In this document: positions 44,256 to 53,191 of the stretch, in pieces
Layout of the letters: each line of letters begins with the position of its first letter
Position numbering within the stretch: the first letter of the stretch is position 1
NCBI GenBank assembly: GCA_030428205.1
Contig: JAUIBK010000015.1
Coordinates: forward strand, 1-64,000
DNA: 64,000 bases
Direction of reading: 5' to 3'
DNA from: a bacterium
GTDB lineage: Bacteria; Bdellovibrionota_C; UBA2361; RFPC01
Translations under genes and position numbers: made by a program
Notes under the pieces: model-generated
Told to the model about the DNA's origin: nothing
What the model saw: the letters and a program-made list of their open reading frames with translations, nothing else
Database searches by the model: none

Positions 44256-44306
44256 TATAACGCGAGGTACGCGAAGATCCCTCCTCTTCGCGTACTTCGC
44301 GTTATA
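44256..44306. repeat. 22-bp hairpin of CGCGAAGTACGCGAAG type
   Basis: Arms 44256-44277 and 44285-44306 are reverse complements with one mismatch around a seven-base loop. The stem is internally repetitive (ACGCGAAGTACGCGAAGA), like the CACAGAG and CACCGAG hairpins elsewhere in the window. The surrounding gap 44117-44428 shows no gene. Confidence 0.85.
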
Positions 44307-44428
44307 GGTTGTTCCATCATGATATCTGCAAATGCTATTGAGGAATTGCCTATCTAGGAGAAGGTCGTCTTTTGAAATTTTCAGACAGCTTTTTCTCCCT
44401 CATCCTGTCCCTCATATAAATAATAACG

Positions 44429-46480
44429 TTACTCCAACTGCTTTCGAAGCACCTCAAGCTCCGTTGTCGGAAGCTTACATGCTCCCAGCTCGCAGACATA
44501 CGCCGTCGGGGAGTTCTTGAGAAGAGGTCTTCCCCTCAAGAGAGGCACTCGCTCTTCCCCGACCTGCCCACTTGCAATGACAAGATAGGGATAGAAAGTA
44601 GAGTGAATGAATCTATGAAGGTCGCTTTTCTCAGACTCTCCTTTGGGACGAACGAGTGCGAGCTCTTTGGCATCCGCTAGTAAATAATCAATAGCAAGAA
44701 AAAGCGAAGGGCAGGCAAAAGGGGCTTTACTCAAAAACGCCATCGAGCTTTCAACAACTTTTTTTGCTCGTATGCGGTATTCTCTATGAAGGGTAAGATC
44801 AGCAAGCTTGATGAGATTCAGCGCTGAAACACCATTGCTGTTTGGTCGTGCGTCATCAAAAAATACTTTTTCTTTTAAGATAAGCTTATCTTGAGAGTAA
44901 AAATATCCCCCTCTTGTATCATCCCAGAATAGATCATCTTGTTTTTGTTGGAGTTCTGCTGCCCACGTAAGCCACTGAGGATCTCCGCCGGCCTGGTAGA
45001 GCTCAAGCAAGCTTGAGATCAAATAGGCATAATCATCAAGCACCGCTGCAAAGCGCACATCTCCTGCTCGATAGCGACGATAGAGTTGTCCCTCTTTCCA
45101 CAAAGCAGAGCGCACGGCACTTGCCGCTTTTGTAGCATCTTCTAAATATTGATCTTGCCCACTTACGCGAGAAGCTTTTGCAAAAGCCTCAATCATCAAC
45201 CCATTCCAGGCCGTAAGCCACTTATCATCAAGCAATGGGCGAGGTCGCTTGGAGCGAGCGACACGAAGCTTGGTGCGAATCGCAATTCCCCTTTCAGAAA
45301 AGAGCCATTTCCAGCTCCTTGTGGATTCCAGGCGCACGATATTTGCTCCCTCTTCGAAGTTCCCTTGCTCTGTAAGAGAGACATGTTTTCGAAGCTCTTT
45401 GAGCTCTGCTTGCGACAAGACTTTTTGAAGCTCAGCAAGCGTCCACACATAAAAAGCACCTTCTCTTCCTTCAGAATCAGCATCTTGCGCACTGAAAAAA
45501 CCGCCATTGGGCGAAGTCATCTCACGGCGAACAAATTCAAGCGTATCGAAAGCAACCTCTTTATAAAAACTCTCTTGGCTCACTTGATAAGCTTCAAGAT
45601 AAACAAGTGCAAGCCCAGCATTATCGTAGAGCATCTTTTCAAAGTGTGGCACTTTCCAGGCAGCATCAGTAGCATAACGGTGAAACCCGCCTCCAATAGG
45701 ATCATAGAGACCGCCGAGGGCCATTTTATCCAGGGAATGGAAGACCATTTTTTTCAACGCAGAGTTTCCCTTCGCGTGAAAACGGCGCAATAACACTCGC
45801 AGCTTAGCGCTGGGGGGAAATTTCGGAGCACCTCCAAATCCACCCTCAGCGATATCAAAAGAGTGCTCAGCTTCATGCACAAACTCCTCAAGCAAATCGC
45901 CAGTTATCTTGTACTCGGTTGACTCTCCGTAACCTTGAGAAAGGAAAGTCATAATCTTCTCTTTGCTTTCAAGCACACTTTGGCGATCTTCTTTCCACAT
46001 CGTATTGAGCGAGGAGAGAACTTTGAGAAAATGCTCCTTTGGGTAATACGTACCTCCAAAGATAGGCTTGCGATCTGGTGTAAGAAACACACTCATCGGC
46101 CAACCACCTCTTCCCGAGAACGCTTGAACAGATTTCATATACACCTGGTCAACATCAGGCCGTTCCTCTCGGTCAACCTTGATGCTTATAAAATGTTTGT
46201 TCAGAAATTCAGCAACTTTCGCATCTTCAAAAGATTCATGCTCCATGACATGACACCAGTGACACGTTGAATACCCGATGCTCAGAAATATAAGCTTATC
46301 CTCTTCTTGAGCACGATCAAAAGGATCGTCACCCCACGGCCACCACCAAACCGGATTGTCTTTGTGCTGAAGAAGGTAGGGACTTTTTTCGTTGGCAAGA
46401 TGATTCATACCTGTATCTGCTGCAAAAGTTGGAGAAGCTATCAAGAGAAAGAAACAAAAGATGAGCACGTAAAGAGGCAT
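44429..46480 (-). CDS. DUF255 thioredoxin-domain protein (YyaL/SSP411-like), exported
   Basis: After a signal peptide (to about residue 20, FAADTG) comes the thioredoxin-like DUF255 domain: [37 protein letters not shown] with a CxxC pair, [13 protein letters not shown] and [14 protein letters not shown]. An (alpha/alpha)6 barrel like that of N-acylglucosamine epimerases fills the rest ([27 protein letters not shown]). Function in bacteria is unknown; thiol redox or sugar-linked roles are suggested. Last gene of the gltA-cysQ transcript. Confidence 0.93.
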   Translation of the reverse strand: MPLYVLIFCFFLLIASPTFAADTGMNHLANEKSPYLLQHKDNPVWWWPWGDDPFDRAQEEDKLIFLSIGYSTCHWCHVMEHESFEDAKVAEFLNKHFISIKVDREERPDVDQVYMKSVQAFSGRGGWPMSVFLTPDRKPIFGGTYYPKEHFLKVLSSLNTMWKEDRQSVLESKEKIMTFLSQGYGESTEYKITGDLLEEFVHEAEHSFDIAEGGFGGAPKFPPSAKLRVLLRRFHAKGNSALKKMVFHSLDKMALGGLYDPIGGGFHRYATDAAWKVPHFEKMLYDNAGLALVYLEAYQVSQESFYKEVAFDTLEFVRREMTSPNGGFFSAQDADSEGREGAFYVWTLAELQKVLSQAELKELRKHVSLTEQGNFEEGANIVRLESTRSWKWLFSERGIAIRTKLRVARSKRPRPLLDDKWLTAWNGLMIEAFAKASRVSGQDQYLEDATKAASAVRSALWKEGQLYRRYRAGDVRFAAVLDDYAYLISSLLELYQAGGDPQWLTWAAELQQKQDDLFWDDTRGGYFYSQDKLILKEKVFFDDARPNSNGVSALNLIKLADLTLHREYRIRAKKVVESSMAFLSKAPFACPSLFLAIDYLLADAKELALVRPKGESEKSDLHRFIHSTFYPYLVIASGQVGEERVPLLRGRPLLKNSPTAYVCELGACKLPTTELEVLRKQLE

Positions 46481-46483
46481 ATT

Positions 46484-47242
46484 TTACGAAAGAAAAGAGA
46501 GATCGCACCGAGAAGCGATAAAGTGATTATTGCGAATCTCCGGCTTATTGTACGTTAACGGCTTTCCCGTCGTAACATCAAGCACCTTTCCATTTGCTTC
46601 TTCCACGATACATTGCGCTGCAGCGGTATCCCACTCCTTTGTCCCTTCAAGACGCGGATACACGTCGACCTCTCCTTCAGCGAGCTTACAGAGCTTAAGA
46701 GAAGAACCGAGCCTACGGACGTTCGTAATCTCATGTTTCTTACGGAATTCTTGAGAGGCCTCAGAGTCGTGAAAACAGCTCACAGCACACACAAGGTCAT
46801 CACGTGAACTTTGATTCGAAATTTGGGTAATTTTTCCGTTTCGTAAAACAAATGCCCCACTTCCTTTTTCCGCAAAATACGTTTCATTGGTTACAGGAAC
46901 GTGTACAACACCAAGCACGGGAATATTGTTTCGCACGAGGGCAATGTTGACCGTAAACTGTCCATCTCGAGCAATAAAGTTCTTCGTTCCATCAAGAGGA
47001 TCTACAAGCCAATAAGCCTCCCAGTCTTTTCGCTGCTCATACTCGATCGGACTCTCTTCACTTAACACAGGATACGAGAAAGACTCCCTCAGGGATTGAG
47101 AGATATACTCGTGCGAGCAAAGATCTGCCTGAGTAACAGGAGAACTGTCGCTCTTTATTTCAATGGAAACATCGTGGCTCTCGTAGATCTTGAGAATACG
47201 CTTTGAAGCTTCAAGCGCTATCTCACGAACGCGTTCAATCAT
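46484..47242 (-). CDS. cysQ: CysQ-type 3'(2'),5'-bisphosphate nucleotidase / inositol phosphatase
   Basis: A metal-dependent phosphatase of the inositol monophosphatase superfamily: SDSSPVTQADLCSHEYI, LSEES, WLVDPLDGTKNFIARDGQFTVNIAL (the D-P-x-D-G-T metal site) and KEWDTAAAQCIVEEANG. The KSDSSPVTQAD opening matches CysQ, which removes toxic PAP. Its ATG overlaps the gltA stop (ATGA), so the two are coupled. Confidence 0.9.
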   Translation of the reverse strand: MIERVREIALEASKRILKIYESHDVSIEIKSDSSPVTQADLCSHEYISQSLRESFSYPVLSEESPIEYEQRKDWEAYWLVDPLDGTKNFIARDGQFTVNIALVRNNIPVLGVVHVPVTNETYFAEKGSGAFVLRNGKITQISNQSSRDDLVCAVSCFHDSEASQEFRKKHEITNVRRLGSSLKLCKLAEGEVDVYPRLEGTKEWDTAAAQCIVEEANGKVLDVTTGKPLTYNKPEIRNNHFIASRCDLSFLS

Positions 47243-48528
47243 CCTCGATCTTCAATCGGCACATACTCAGCCTGCTCAGGCCCAGTATAAATTTGCCGCG
47301 GACGTCCAATACGGTTCTTTGGATCCTCGGTATATTCTTTTGCGTGCGCAATCCAACCTGGGAGTCGTCCAAGGGCAAACATTACCGTAAAGGCATTTAC
47401 TGGAATACCCATAGCTCGGTAGATGATTCCACTGTAGAAATCGACATTAGGGTAAAGTTTACGTTCAGCAAAGTAGTCATCAGCAAGGGCTGCTTCTTGA
47501 AGCTCACGTGCGATATCAAGGAGAGGATCAGAAACTTTGAGCTTATTGAGAAGCTCTGCACACTTATCTTTAATAATAAGCGCCCGTGGATCGAAATTTT
47601 TGTACACACGGTGTCCAAAGCCCATAAGGCGGAATCCACTCTCACGGTCTTTTGCCATCTCTATAAATTTCTTCGTACCACCACCGTCTTCACGGATGCG
47701 TTGGAGCATCTCAATCACACGTTGGTTCGCACCACCGTGACGGGACCCCCAAAGAGCACAAATTCCAGAGGCAATACAAGCAAACATATTTGCCATACTG
47801 CTACGAACGATACGTACAGTAGATGTTGAGCAGTTCTGCTCGTGATCAGCATGAAGAATCAGGAGTGTATCGAGCACCTCAACCAAAAGAGGGTCGATCT
47901 CATACTCCTCCACCGGAAGTCCAAACATCATGTAAAGAAAATTTTCACAGTACGAGAGTGAATTATTCGGATATACAAAGGGGTGACCCACTGATTTTTT
48001 GTATGCCCACGCAGCAATGGTTGGAAGCTTCGCCATGAGGCGAATGCTGTTAAGATAAGAAACCTCTTCAGGACTACCCTCTTCATCTTGATAAAAAGCT
48101 GAAAGAGAGCAAACTACGGAAGCTAAAATCGCCATAGGGTGTGCATCACGTGGAAACCCATCATAGAAGCTCTTGACGTCTTCATAGAGCATCGTGTGGA
48201 TTGTGATCTCTGACTGAAAATTTTCAAGTTCAGTTTTGTTCGGGAGTCGGCCGTTGATGAGGAGGTAAGAAGTCTCAAGGAAAGAAGCTTTCTCCGCCAA
48301 AGTTTCAATTGGAATTCCACGGTAACGAAGCACACCTTTTTCACCATCAATAAACGTAATGGCACTAAGACAGCTTCCAGTGTTTCCATATCCGGGATCG
48401 AGCGTGATGTACTTCGAGCTTCCACGTAGGCTCGTTACATCAACAGCTTTCTCTCCAGCACTTCCTGTAATCACAGGGAGTTCATATGTTTCACCGTTAT
48501 CGAGTTTGAGTTCAGCAGTATCAGTCAT
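47239..48528 (-). CDS. gltA: Citrate synthase
   Basis: The first TCA-cycle enzyme, joining oxaloacetate and acetyl-CoA. Length 429 and the N-terminal beta region (LKLDNGETYELPVITGSAG) match the hexameric Gram-negative type. Active-site signatures are HADHEQNCSTSTVRIV, GICALWGSRHGGANQRV and MGFGHRVYKNFDPRA. The canonical GPLHGGAN is here GSRHGGAN, leaving His-Gly-Gly intact. TGAGGAATC precedes the ATG. Confidence 0.95.
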   Translation of the reverse strand: MTDTAELKLDNGETYELPVITGSAGEKAVDVTSLRGSSKYITLDPGYGNTGSCLSAITFIDGEKGVLRYRGIPIETLAEKASFLETSYLLINGRLPNKTELENFQSEITIHTMLYEDVKSFYDGFPRDAHPMAILASVVCSLSAFYQDEEGSPEEVSYLNSIRLMAKLPTIAAWAYKKSVGHPFVYPNNSLSYCENFLYMMFGLPVEEYEIDPLLVEVLDTLLILHADHEQNCSTSTVRIVRSSMANMFACIASGICALWGSRHGGANQRVIEMLQRIREDGGGTKKFIEMAKDRESGFRLMGFGHRVYKNFDPRALIIKDKCAELLNKLKVSDPLLDIARELQEAALADDYFAERKLYPNVDFYSGIIYRAMGIPVNAFTVMFALGRLPGWIAHAKEYTEDPKNRIGRPRQIYTGPEQAEYVPIEDRG

Positions 48529-49002
48529 GATTCCTCAGGTACATTAATCAACTTTGAAACTTTGGTAGATGTCTCTATCCGCTATACATAAGAGTCGTGC
48601 ATCACACAAAAAGGTACAAACTTCGTACGCCCCTATTTGACTTTCGCAACCTTCTTTCTCAAGGGGCTGTTGACGCCTCATAAACTCTTCCTTGGACGAG
48701 TCACCAAGAGGGTCCTTTACTGGTGGTTCTTCACCACTAGAATATTCATTCTAATAGTTGCCAGCAGTAGCACAATACCCCTGGAAATTCTATAAAAATC
48801 GGTATGGTGCGCAACCGTAGCGCCGCCAGAAGGAAAAGCAAATCACAACAAACAATGTTTGATTAAATGTATGGTGTGGGTGTTTTTTCTGTCCAATGTT
48901 GTTATACACATGAGGTGCCTAGCTTTGAACCCGCCACGAATGTCTGACGAAACTAAGAAAAAGAACAGAGACACCACCCCACCTAGTAAAACAGAGGAAA
49001 AC
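48529..49002. other. 474-bp gap upstream of the GroES-like gene
   Basis: Divergent spacer between gltA and the GroES-like gene. Only a weak stem TGGTG/CACCA (48721-48736) is visible. The GroES frame is open through the second half of the gap to 48859, but no ribosome site supports a start there. No CIRCE-like heat-shock operator was seen. Confidence 0.4.
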
Positions 49003-49362
49003 ATGAGTATTTCACAATATGACCAGGCCCTTTATTCCAAAAAGAAGATCCGCAGCATTCTCCCTCTTGGAATGAGGGTTGTCGTGAATATCCTTGATGT
49101 TGATAACACAACGGATGGGGGGCTCTATCTTCCTGAAAACGCAAAATCGAACATGTCAGAGAGTGTCCTGGCAGAAGTGCTTGAGGTAGCAAGCGCCATT
49201 GATGATGAAACAGATGAAGAAACGAACATTAGTGGAATTCCACTTGGCGCCGTTGTACTTATTGAACGCACTACTGGGATTAAAGTTCCCTGGAACGAAT
49301 CATTACGAATCGTAGATAGTAAAGATATTCTTGCTATGGTAGAAGAGGTTGACGTTCTCTAG
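49003..49362 (+). CDS. GroES-like co-chaperonin, orphan
   Basis: About 119 residues with the Cpn10 fold: ILPLGMRVVVNILDVDNTTDGGLYLPENAKSNMSESVLAEVLEV (mobile loop in the TTDGGLYLPENAKSN region) and LGAVVLIERTTGIKVPW...DILAMVEEV at the end. It is longer and more divergent than GroES, and no groEL is next to it. ATG 49003 has GAGG upstream; ATG 48940 would add 21 hydrophilic residues. It may cap a chaperonin encoded elsewhere. Confidence 0.8.
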   Translation: MSISQYDQALYSKKKIRSILPLGMRVVVNILDVDNTTDGGLYLPENAKSNMSESVLAEVLEVASAIDDETDEETNISGIPLGAVVLIERTTGIKVPWNESLRIVDSKDILAMVEEVDVL

Positions 49363-49524
49363 TGTCCCTCCCCGTTAGATGAAAAAACTTTTTTTCTCGG
49401 AGCACTCGTTGTAGCTCATTCCTATAAAGTTACTCATTCCTTAAGTTTCATCTTCCCCTTCCAAGTGAACTTCATCGAGCCGTATAGGGCTGAGTTCCAG
49501 CCTACACAGAATGTGATTTACATT

Positions 49525-49599
49525 TAACCACCGAGCACACCAAGGTCACCGAGAAACAGGTCCCTAAAGTCTCGGTGGCCTCGGTGTGCTCGGTGGTTA
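49525..49599. repeat. 30-bp hairpin of the CACCGAG type (copy before recombinase)
   Basis: Arms 49525-49554 and 49570-49599 pair over 30 bases with two mismatches around a 15-base loop. The first arm begins TAACCACCGAGCACACC, sharing ACCACCGAGCACACC with the hairpin at 15958-16031. Confidence 0.9.
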
Positions 49600-49687
49600 T
49601 TTGATTTAGAGCTAAACTGTATGGTCACGACTCTGGGCGAGGGAAAATGCTTGACAATGAGACCACCCAAACCTCAAGCTACTCAGT

Positions 49688-50707
49688 ATGAGCGAAGCAA
49701 AAGATCTCTTCTACGGCGATGGTGATGTTCCTGGCGACATCTCCCACACATCGCTTGAGACAGTGATCGACAGTTATATACGTTACTATGCTTCTGGGTC
49801 TACTCACACCTCTCGAGCCAAGAGACTTGATCTTAATCATTTCATAGATTTTCTCACCAAACACTGCGGCTACTCGAAACCCTCAAAATTAAAAGTCCTC
49901 GATTGGGACTACACAAGTGTACAACGCTTTGTTGATTCTCGGCTCGAGAAAGGCGAGAGCCCTGCAACTGTTGCGAGGCGACTTGCTACCTTAAAACACA
50001 TGGGCAGAACTCTCTCAGAGCGTATTGCGGGTTTTACCAATCCGGCCAAAGACATCAAATCCCCCAAAGTCCAAAAGGCACGCCCAAAAGCAGTTGAAAA
50101 ACAAGAAATCGAAAAAATCAGGGAAAAAGCACGCTCTCGTTCAAACAATAAGCAATCTTTTCAACGTTATCGTAACGAGACGCTCTTTGCCCTACTTCTC
50201 GACACCGGTCTCCGTGCCGATGAAATCCGTCTTCTGCGGCGACATCAACTCGATGATACTTTTGAGTGGCTTCATAACGTCCGTACGAAAGGGCGTAGGT
50301 ACCGCAATGTCTATATTAGCGAGCAGATGCGTGAACCACTGATGGAGTATTTGGAAGCTCGTTCAACAGAGCTAAGCCGCTACTTCGCTAAACTCACCGT
50401 TGCGCAAGATAAAAAATTACCACTCTTTATAAGTGGCTATGGAGCCAATGCCAAGGATCCGGACTCCTTTTTGATGGGTGCGAAATCTATCTGGCGAGCG
50501 ATTAACGAACTTTCAACTGAGACGAAACTCCACCCGCACCTCCTCCGCCACTCTTTTGCGATCGATCTTCTTGATAACTCAAGAGATATTCGCCTTGTGG
50601 CTCAAGCCTTAGGCCACAGTGATGTTCGGGTGACGATGCGTTACACCGAGAGGGGAGATGAAGAAGTCGCAAAAGCCATTGAAACGGCAAGAAAAGGCGA
50701 CACTTAG
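49688..50707 (+). CDS. Tyrosine recombinase/integrase (XerC/XerD-like)
   Basis: All six catalytic residues are present: Arg176 in TGLRADEI, Lys201, His284 and Arg287 in HPHLLRHSFA, His310 in ALGHSDVRVT and Tyr319 in RYTERG. An N-terminal SAM-like DNA-binding domain covers about 20-115. At 339 residues it is longer than XerC/XerD (about 300), with an insert near 225-265, so it could be the chromosome-dimer resolvase or a mobile-element integrase. No attachment repeats were found beside it. Confidence 0.9.
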   Translation: MSEAKDLFYGDGDVPGDISHTSLETVIDSYIRYYASGSTHTSRAKRLDLNHFIDFLTKHCGYSKPSKLKVLDWDYTSVQRFVDSRLEKGESPATVARRLATLKHMGRTLSERIAGFTNPAKDIKSPKVQKARPKAVEKQEIEKIREKARSRSNNKQSFQRYRNETLFALLLDTGLRADEIRLLRRHQLDDTFEWLHNVRTKGRRYRNVYISEQMREPLMEYLEARSTELSRYFAKLTVAQDKKLPLFISGYGANAKDPDSFLMGAKSIWRAINELSTETKLHPHLLRHSFAIDLLDNSRDIRLVAQALGHSDVRVTMRYTERGDEEVAKAIETARKGDT

Positions 50708-50952
50708 TCCAAGAAAAGAACCTAGATCATCTTAGGCATATCTCGTATTTTCATCCTGCAGAAATCTTGTGTAGCTATGATTGCCTTACATAAAAAAACC
50801 TAAGAATCCCACATCCTTCGTTGATAGAGAACCGGTTATTGATTCTCCCGTGGCATATATATTGCTCACCTTATGAGTGGTTATGTTGCGCAGGCTCGTA
50901 AGGAGTCGCACATGAGGCTATCACGTTCGGCCTCAAAGTTTAGGGGAACACA

Positions 50953-52068
50953 ATGAAACGGTTTACTCGATACGTCTTATCCATTTTCTGTATACTTACT
51001 CTCTCTTCAACACAATCTTTTGCTGCGATAAAAGAGGGACCAGAAAAGGTCAAGCGACCTCCGACGCTCTCTTGTAAAATTTCAGTTACGCCAAATGAGG
51101 TGGCCTGTGGTCAAGGTACAGCTACTTTAAAGCTTGATGCTAGCGCTACCGTTTGTACTGATAGCGAAGGAAACTTAAGTGACCAAGCATGTCCAGATCT
51201 TAGTCTTGTTTGGCGAACATTAGCTCCTGGGCCTGACGGCGGTGTCGCTCAGCTAGAACAACAAGGTGCGACTATTACAAGTCTTACCGTTGCTACTCAC
51301 ATTGACGGCGTCTCCTTAGAATCATTCGAAGTCCAACTTGTTGCTGTTTCGGTGGCAAATAATCTCAAAGTTGTATGCGATAAAACCATTACCGTTGGTG
51401 AATGCTCTCATGACTGCAATGGTGTTCTGGGTGGTAGCGCCGTTGAAGATGCTTGTGGCGTCTGCGGAGGTGATGGATCCAGCTGTACTGACTGTGATGG
51501 CGTGCCAAACGGAGATGCCGTAGAAGACGCCTGTGGTGTGTGCGGAGGTGATGGCACAAGCTGTCTCGACTGCCCGCAAGGAATTGACGAATGTGGAATC
51601 TGTGGTGGTGATAATACAAGCTGCCTTCAATGTGACAGCATTGACATTTCCCCCTCTCAATTTGAGCTCGACGGCGCAGCTCAGCATATGAACGATCTCG
51701 TAGCCAAGGGAGTACGAGCCTTAAGGCGTGCGACAGGAAAATCATCAGGATTTAAGAAACTCCTTAACACGGCACACGAGGCCTATCTTCAGAGCTGGAC
51801 GACCATCTGGTCCTTTGAAAGCACACAGCTGTCTAACTGTTCAAGTGATGCACTTTGCTCGTTGAGTGACAACTCAGGAAAGAAACAAGCCTACATCGGC
51901 TCACTCGAAACGCTCCTGCAAGAAGCAAGCAAGCAGATTCGAAGAAAGCTCAAGCGAAGCGGCAAGCGCAAATTAGCCAATAAGCTATGGAAACAGGCAA
52001 AGAACCAATATGAAATTGGAAAGATAGGAATTGAAAATATTCCAGACACACAAGAGGAGTGCAACTAA
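50953..52068 (+). CDS. Secreted protein with CGVCGGDG repeats
   Basis: A signal peptide (to about residue 24) precedes an Ig-like beta region (about 38-150, RPPTLSCKISVTPNEVACG) with disulfide-capable cysteines. Three tandem cysteine repeats (151-227) follow, of the form DCxGxxxGxAVEDACGVCGGDGxSC, the last shortened. The C-terminal 140 residues are helical and basic (KQIRRKLKRSGKRKLANKLWKQAK). The CGVCGGDG motif recurs in extracellular proteins of marine bacteria and animals, and its function is unknown. GGGGAACACA precedes the ATG. Confidence 0.85.
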   Translation: MKRFTRYVLSIFCILTLSSTQSFAAIKEGPEKVKRPPTLSCKISVTPNEVACGQGTATLKLDASATVCTDSEGNLSDQACPDLSLVWRTLAPGPDGGVAQLEQQGATITSLTVATHIDGVSLESFEVQLVAVSVANNLKVVCDKTITVGECSHDCNGVLGGSAVEDACGVCGGDGSSCTDCDGVPNGDAVEDACGVCGGDGTSCLDCPQGIDECGICGGDNTSCLQCDSIDISPSQFELDGAAQHMNDLVAKGVRALRRATGKSSGFKKLLNTAHEAYLQSWTTIWSFESTQLSNCSSDALCSLSDNSGKKQAYIGSLETLLQEASKQIRRKLKRSGKRKLANKLWKQAKNQYEIGKIGIENIPDTQEECN

Positions 52069-52232
52069 ATCGTTTTCTCTTTATGTGCCGTCACGCAAAG
52101 TGTCAGGTTTGCATAACGTTGACAAAGGATGCTTGTGACTCGCCTATAAGACTTTCTACGGTTTGAACCCTTCTATTTGCCTTGGACATTTGATTTCATT
52201 ACCATAAGTGATCTTATACCACGAAAGGTGTG

Positions 52233-52278
52233 ATGAGAGCCCTCTGGTAAGGGTATGCCCTTATGAGAGGGCTCTCAT
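52233..52278. other. Strong hairpin upstream of fliW
   Basis: ATGAGAGCCCTCT (52233-52245) pairs perfectly with AGAGGGCTCTCAT (52266-52278), and inside it TAAGGG-TATG-CCCTTA pairs again, giving about 19 base pairs with one internal mismatch. Only TTTCT follows, so it is a poor terminator for the upstream gene. It lies 60 bases before the fliW ATG and could be a leader structure. Confidence 0.6.
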
Positions 52279-52337
52279 TTCTGAGAGATAACAGTTCGCT
52301 GTCTTTCAAGCCGGCATTACGGCAGAAAGGGTATCTC

Positions 52338-52760
52338 ATGGAGGTTTTGACAACTCGCTTTGGTACACTCGAAGTCAGGCAGGAGAGGATCATTACTTTT
52401 GAAAATGGTCTCCTTGGCTTCTCATTGGCAAAAAGATTTGCACTTCTTCAGCCCGAAGATGAGGCAGTCTTCTTTTGGCTTCAGAGCTTGGACCAACCTG
52501 ATTTGGCGTTTGTAGTAACAGATCCGGATTTTTTCATTGATAATTACTCCGTTCCTTTAGGAGCCGGTGAAATTACACAACTTGGGATGACAGACCTTTC
52601 TGAATCCCAATGCTTCGTTATAGTGAATAGAGTCGGCAACCAGTTAACGGCGAACACCCAAGGTCCACTGATTATCTCACTTGAGACCATGAAGGGTGTC
52701 CAGACTGTTCTACTAGCAGGAGGTCAAATCAAACATCCCTTGATGCGGGTCAACGTATGA
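52338..52760 (+). CDS. fliW: FliW, flagellin-binding antagonist of CsrA
   Basis: FliW binds CsrA and flagellin and so couples flagellin synthesis to assembly. The 140-residue protein has the family features: TTRFGTLEVRQERIITFENGLLGF, FFWLQSLDQPDLAFVVTDP, and the NTQGPLIIS segment near the C-terminus. ATG 52338, with AAAGGG upstream, gives the usual start. No csrA or flagellar gene lies in the window, which is unusual because the two commonly adjoin. Confidence 0.92.
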   Translation: MEVLTTRFGTLEVRQERIITFENGLLGFSLAKRFALLQPEDEAVFFWLQSLDQPDLAFVVTDPDFFIDNYSVPLGAGEITQLGMTDLSESQCFVIVNRVGNQLTANTQGPLIISLETMKGVQTVLLAGGQIKHPLMRVNV

Positions 52761-52887
52761 GGAATTTTCTAAGGAAAAGAAAGAAGGTGTAAGTGGGTGC
52801 TGGCCCCCAGACTTGACCAGCTCTTTCTACACTCCCAGGGCTTGAAATTCCCGGTTCAATGAGCAGTGGAGGCGAGGAGTATCCGCC

Positions 52888-52990
52888 AGCCTACTACGCC
52901 CCTCCTGCGCTAAAGCTATGAAGCGTCCTCGACAAGGCGACGTAGCCCCATAGTAGCAGGTTCGCCCTCCGTAGTTTTAGCGAAGGAGGG
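52888..52990. repeat. Imperfect hairpin repeat with CTCCTNCGCTAAA arms
   Basis: Arm 52900-52926 (CCCTCCTGCGCTAAAGC) is imperfectly complementary to 52961-52990, and CCTACTACG/TAGTAGCAGG flank it. It lies in the 431-base gap between converging fliW and the YfgM-like gene; the rest of that gap shows no gene. Confidence 0.65.
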
Positions 52991-53191
52991 AGGGACAACA
53001 CTTACCTCCCGCCAGATTGCGATAAGGCCCGATCCCTGTTCTTCGAAGCACCCAAAAGGACGTAGGAGATGAAGTCAGGCATTTTTATTTGCGAGAGATA
53101 TACTCACTCTTGCCCCGAAACAGCTCCACTGAAGAGCCATGGAGCGAGCTACGAACTTTGGCGAATCAAAGAGACCAGAATCAAGCGGAAA

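Noticed and set aside
49688..50707. Integrase of a genomic island starting at tRNA-Ala
   Set aside because: The recombinase is 49 kb from the tRNA, intervening genes are housekeeping-like, and no second tRNA copy is near it.
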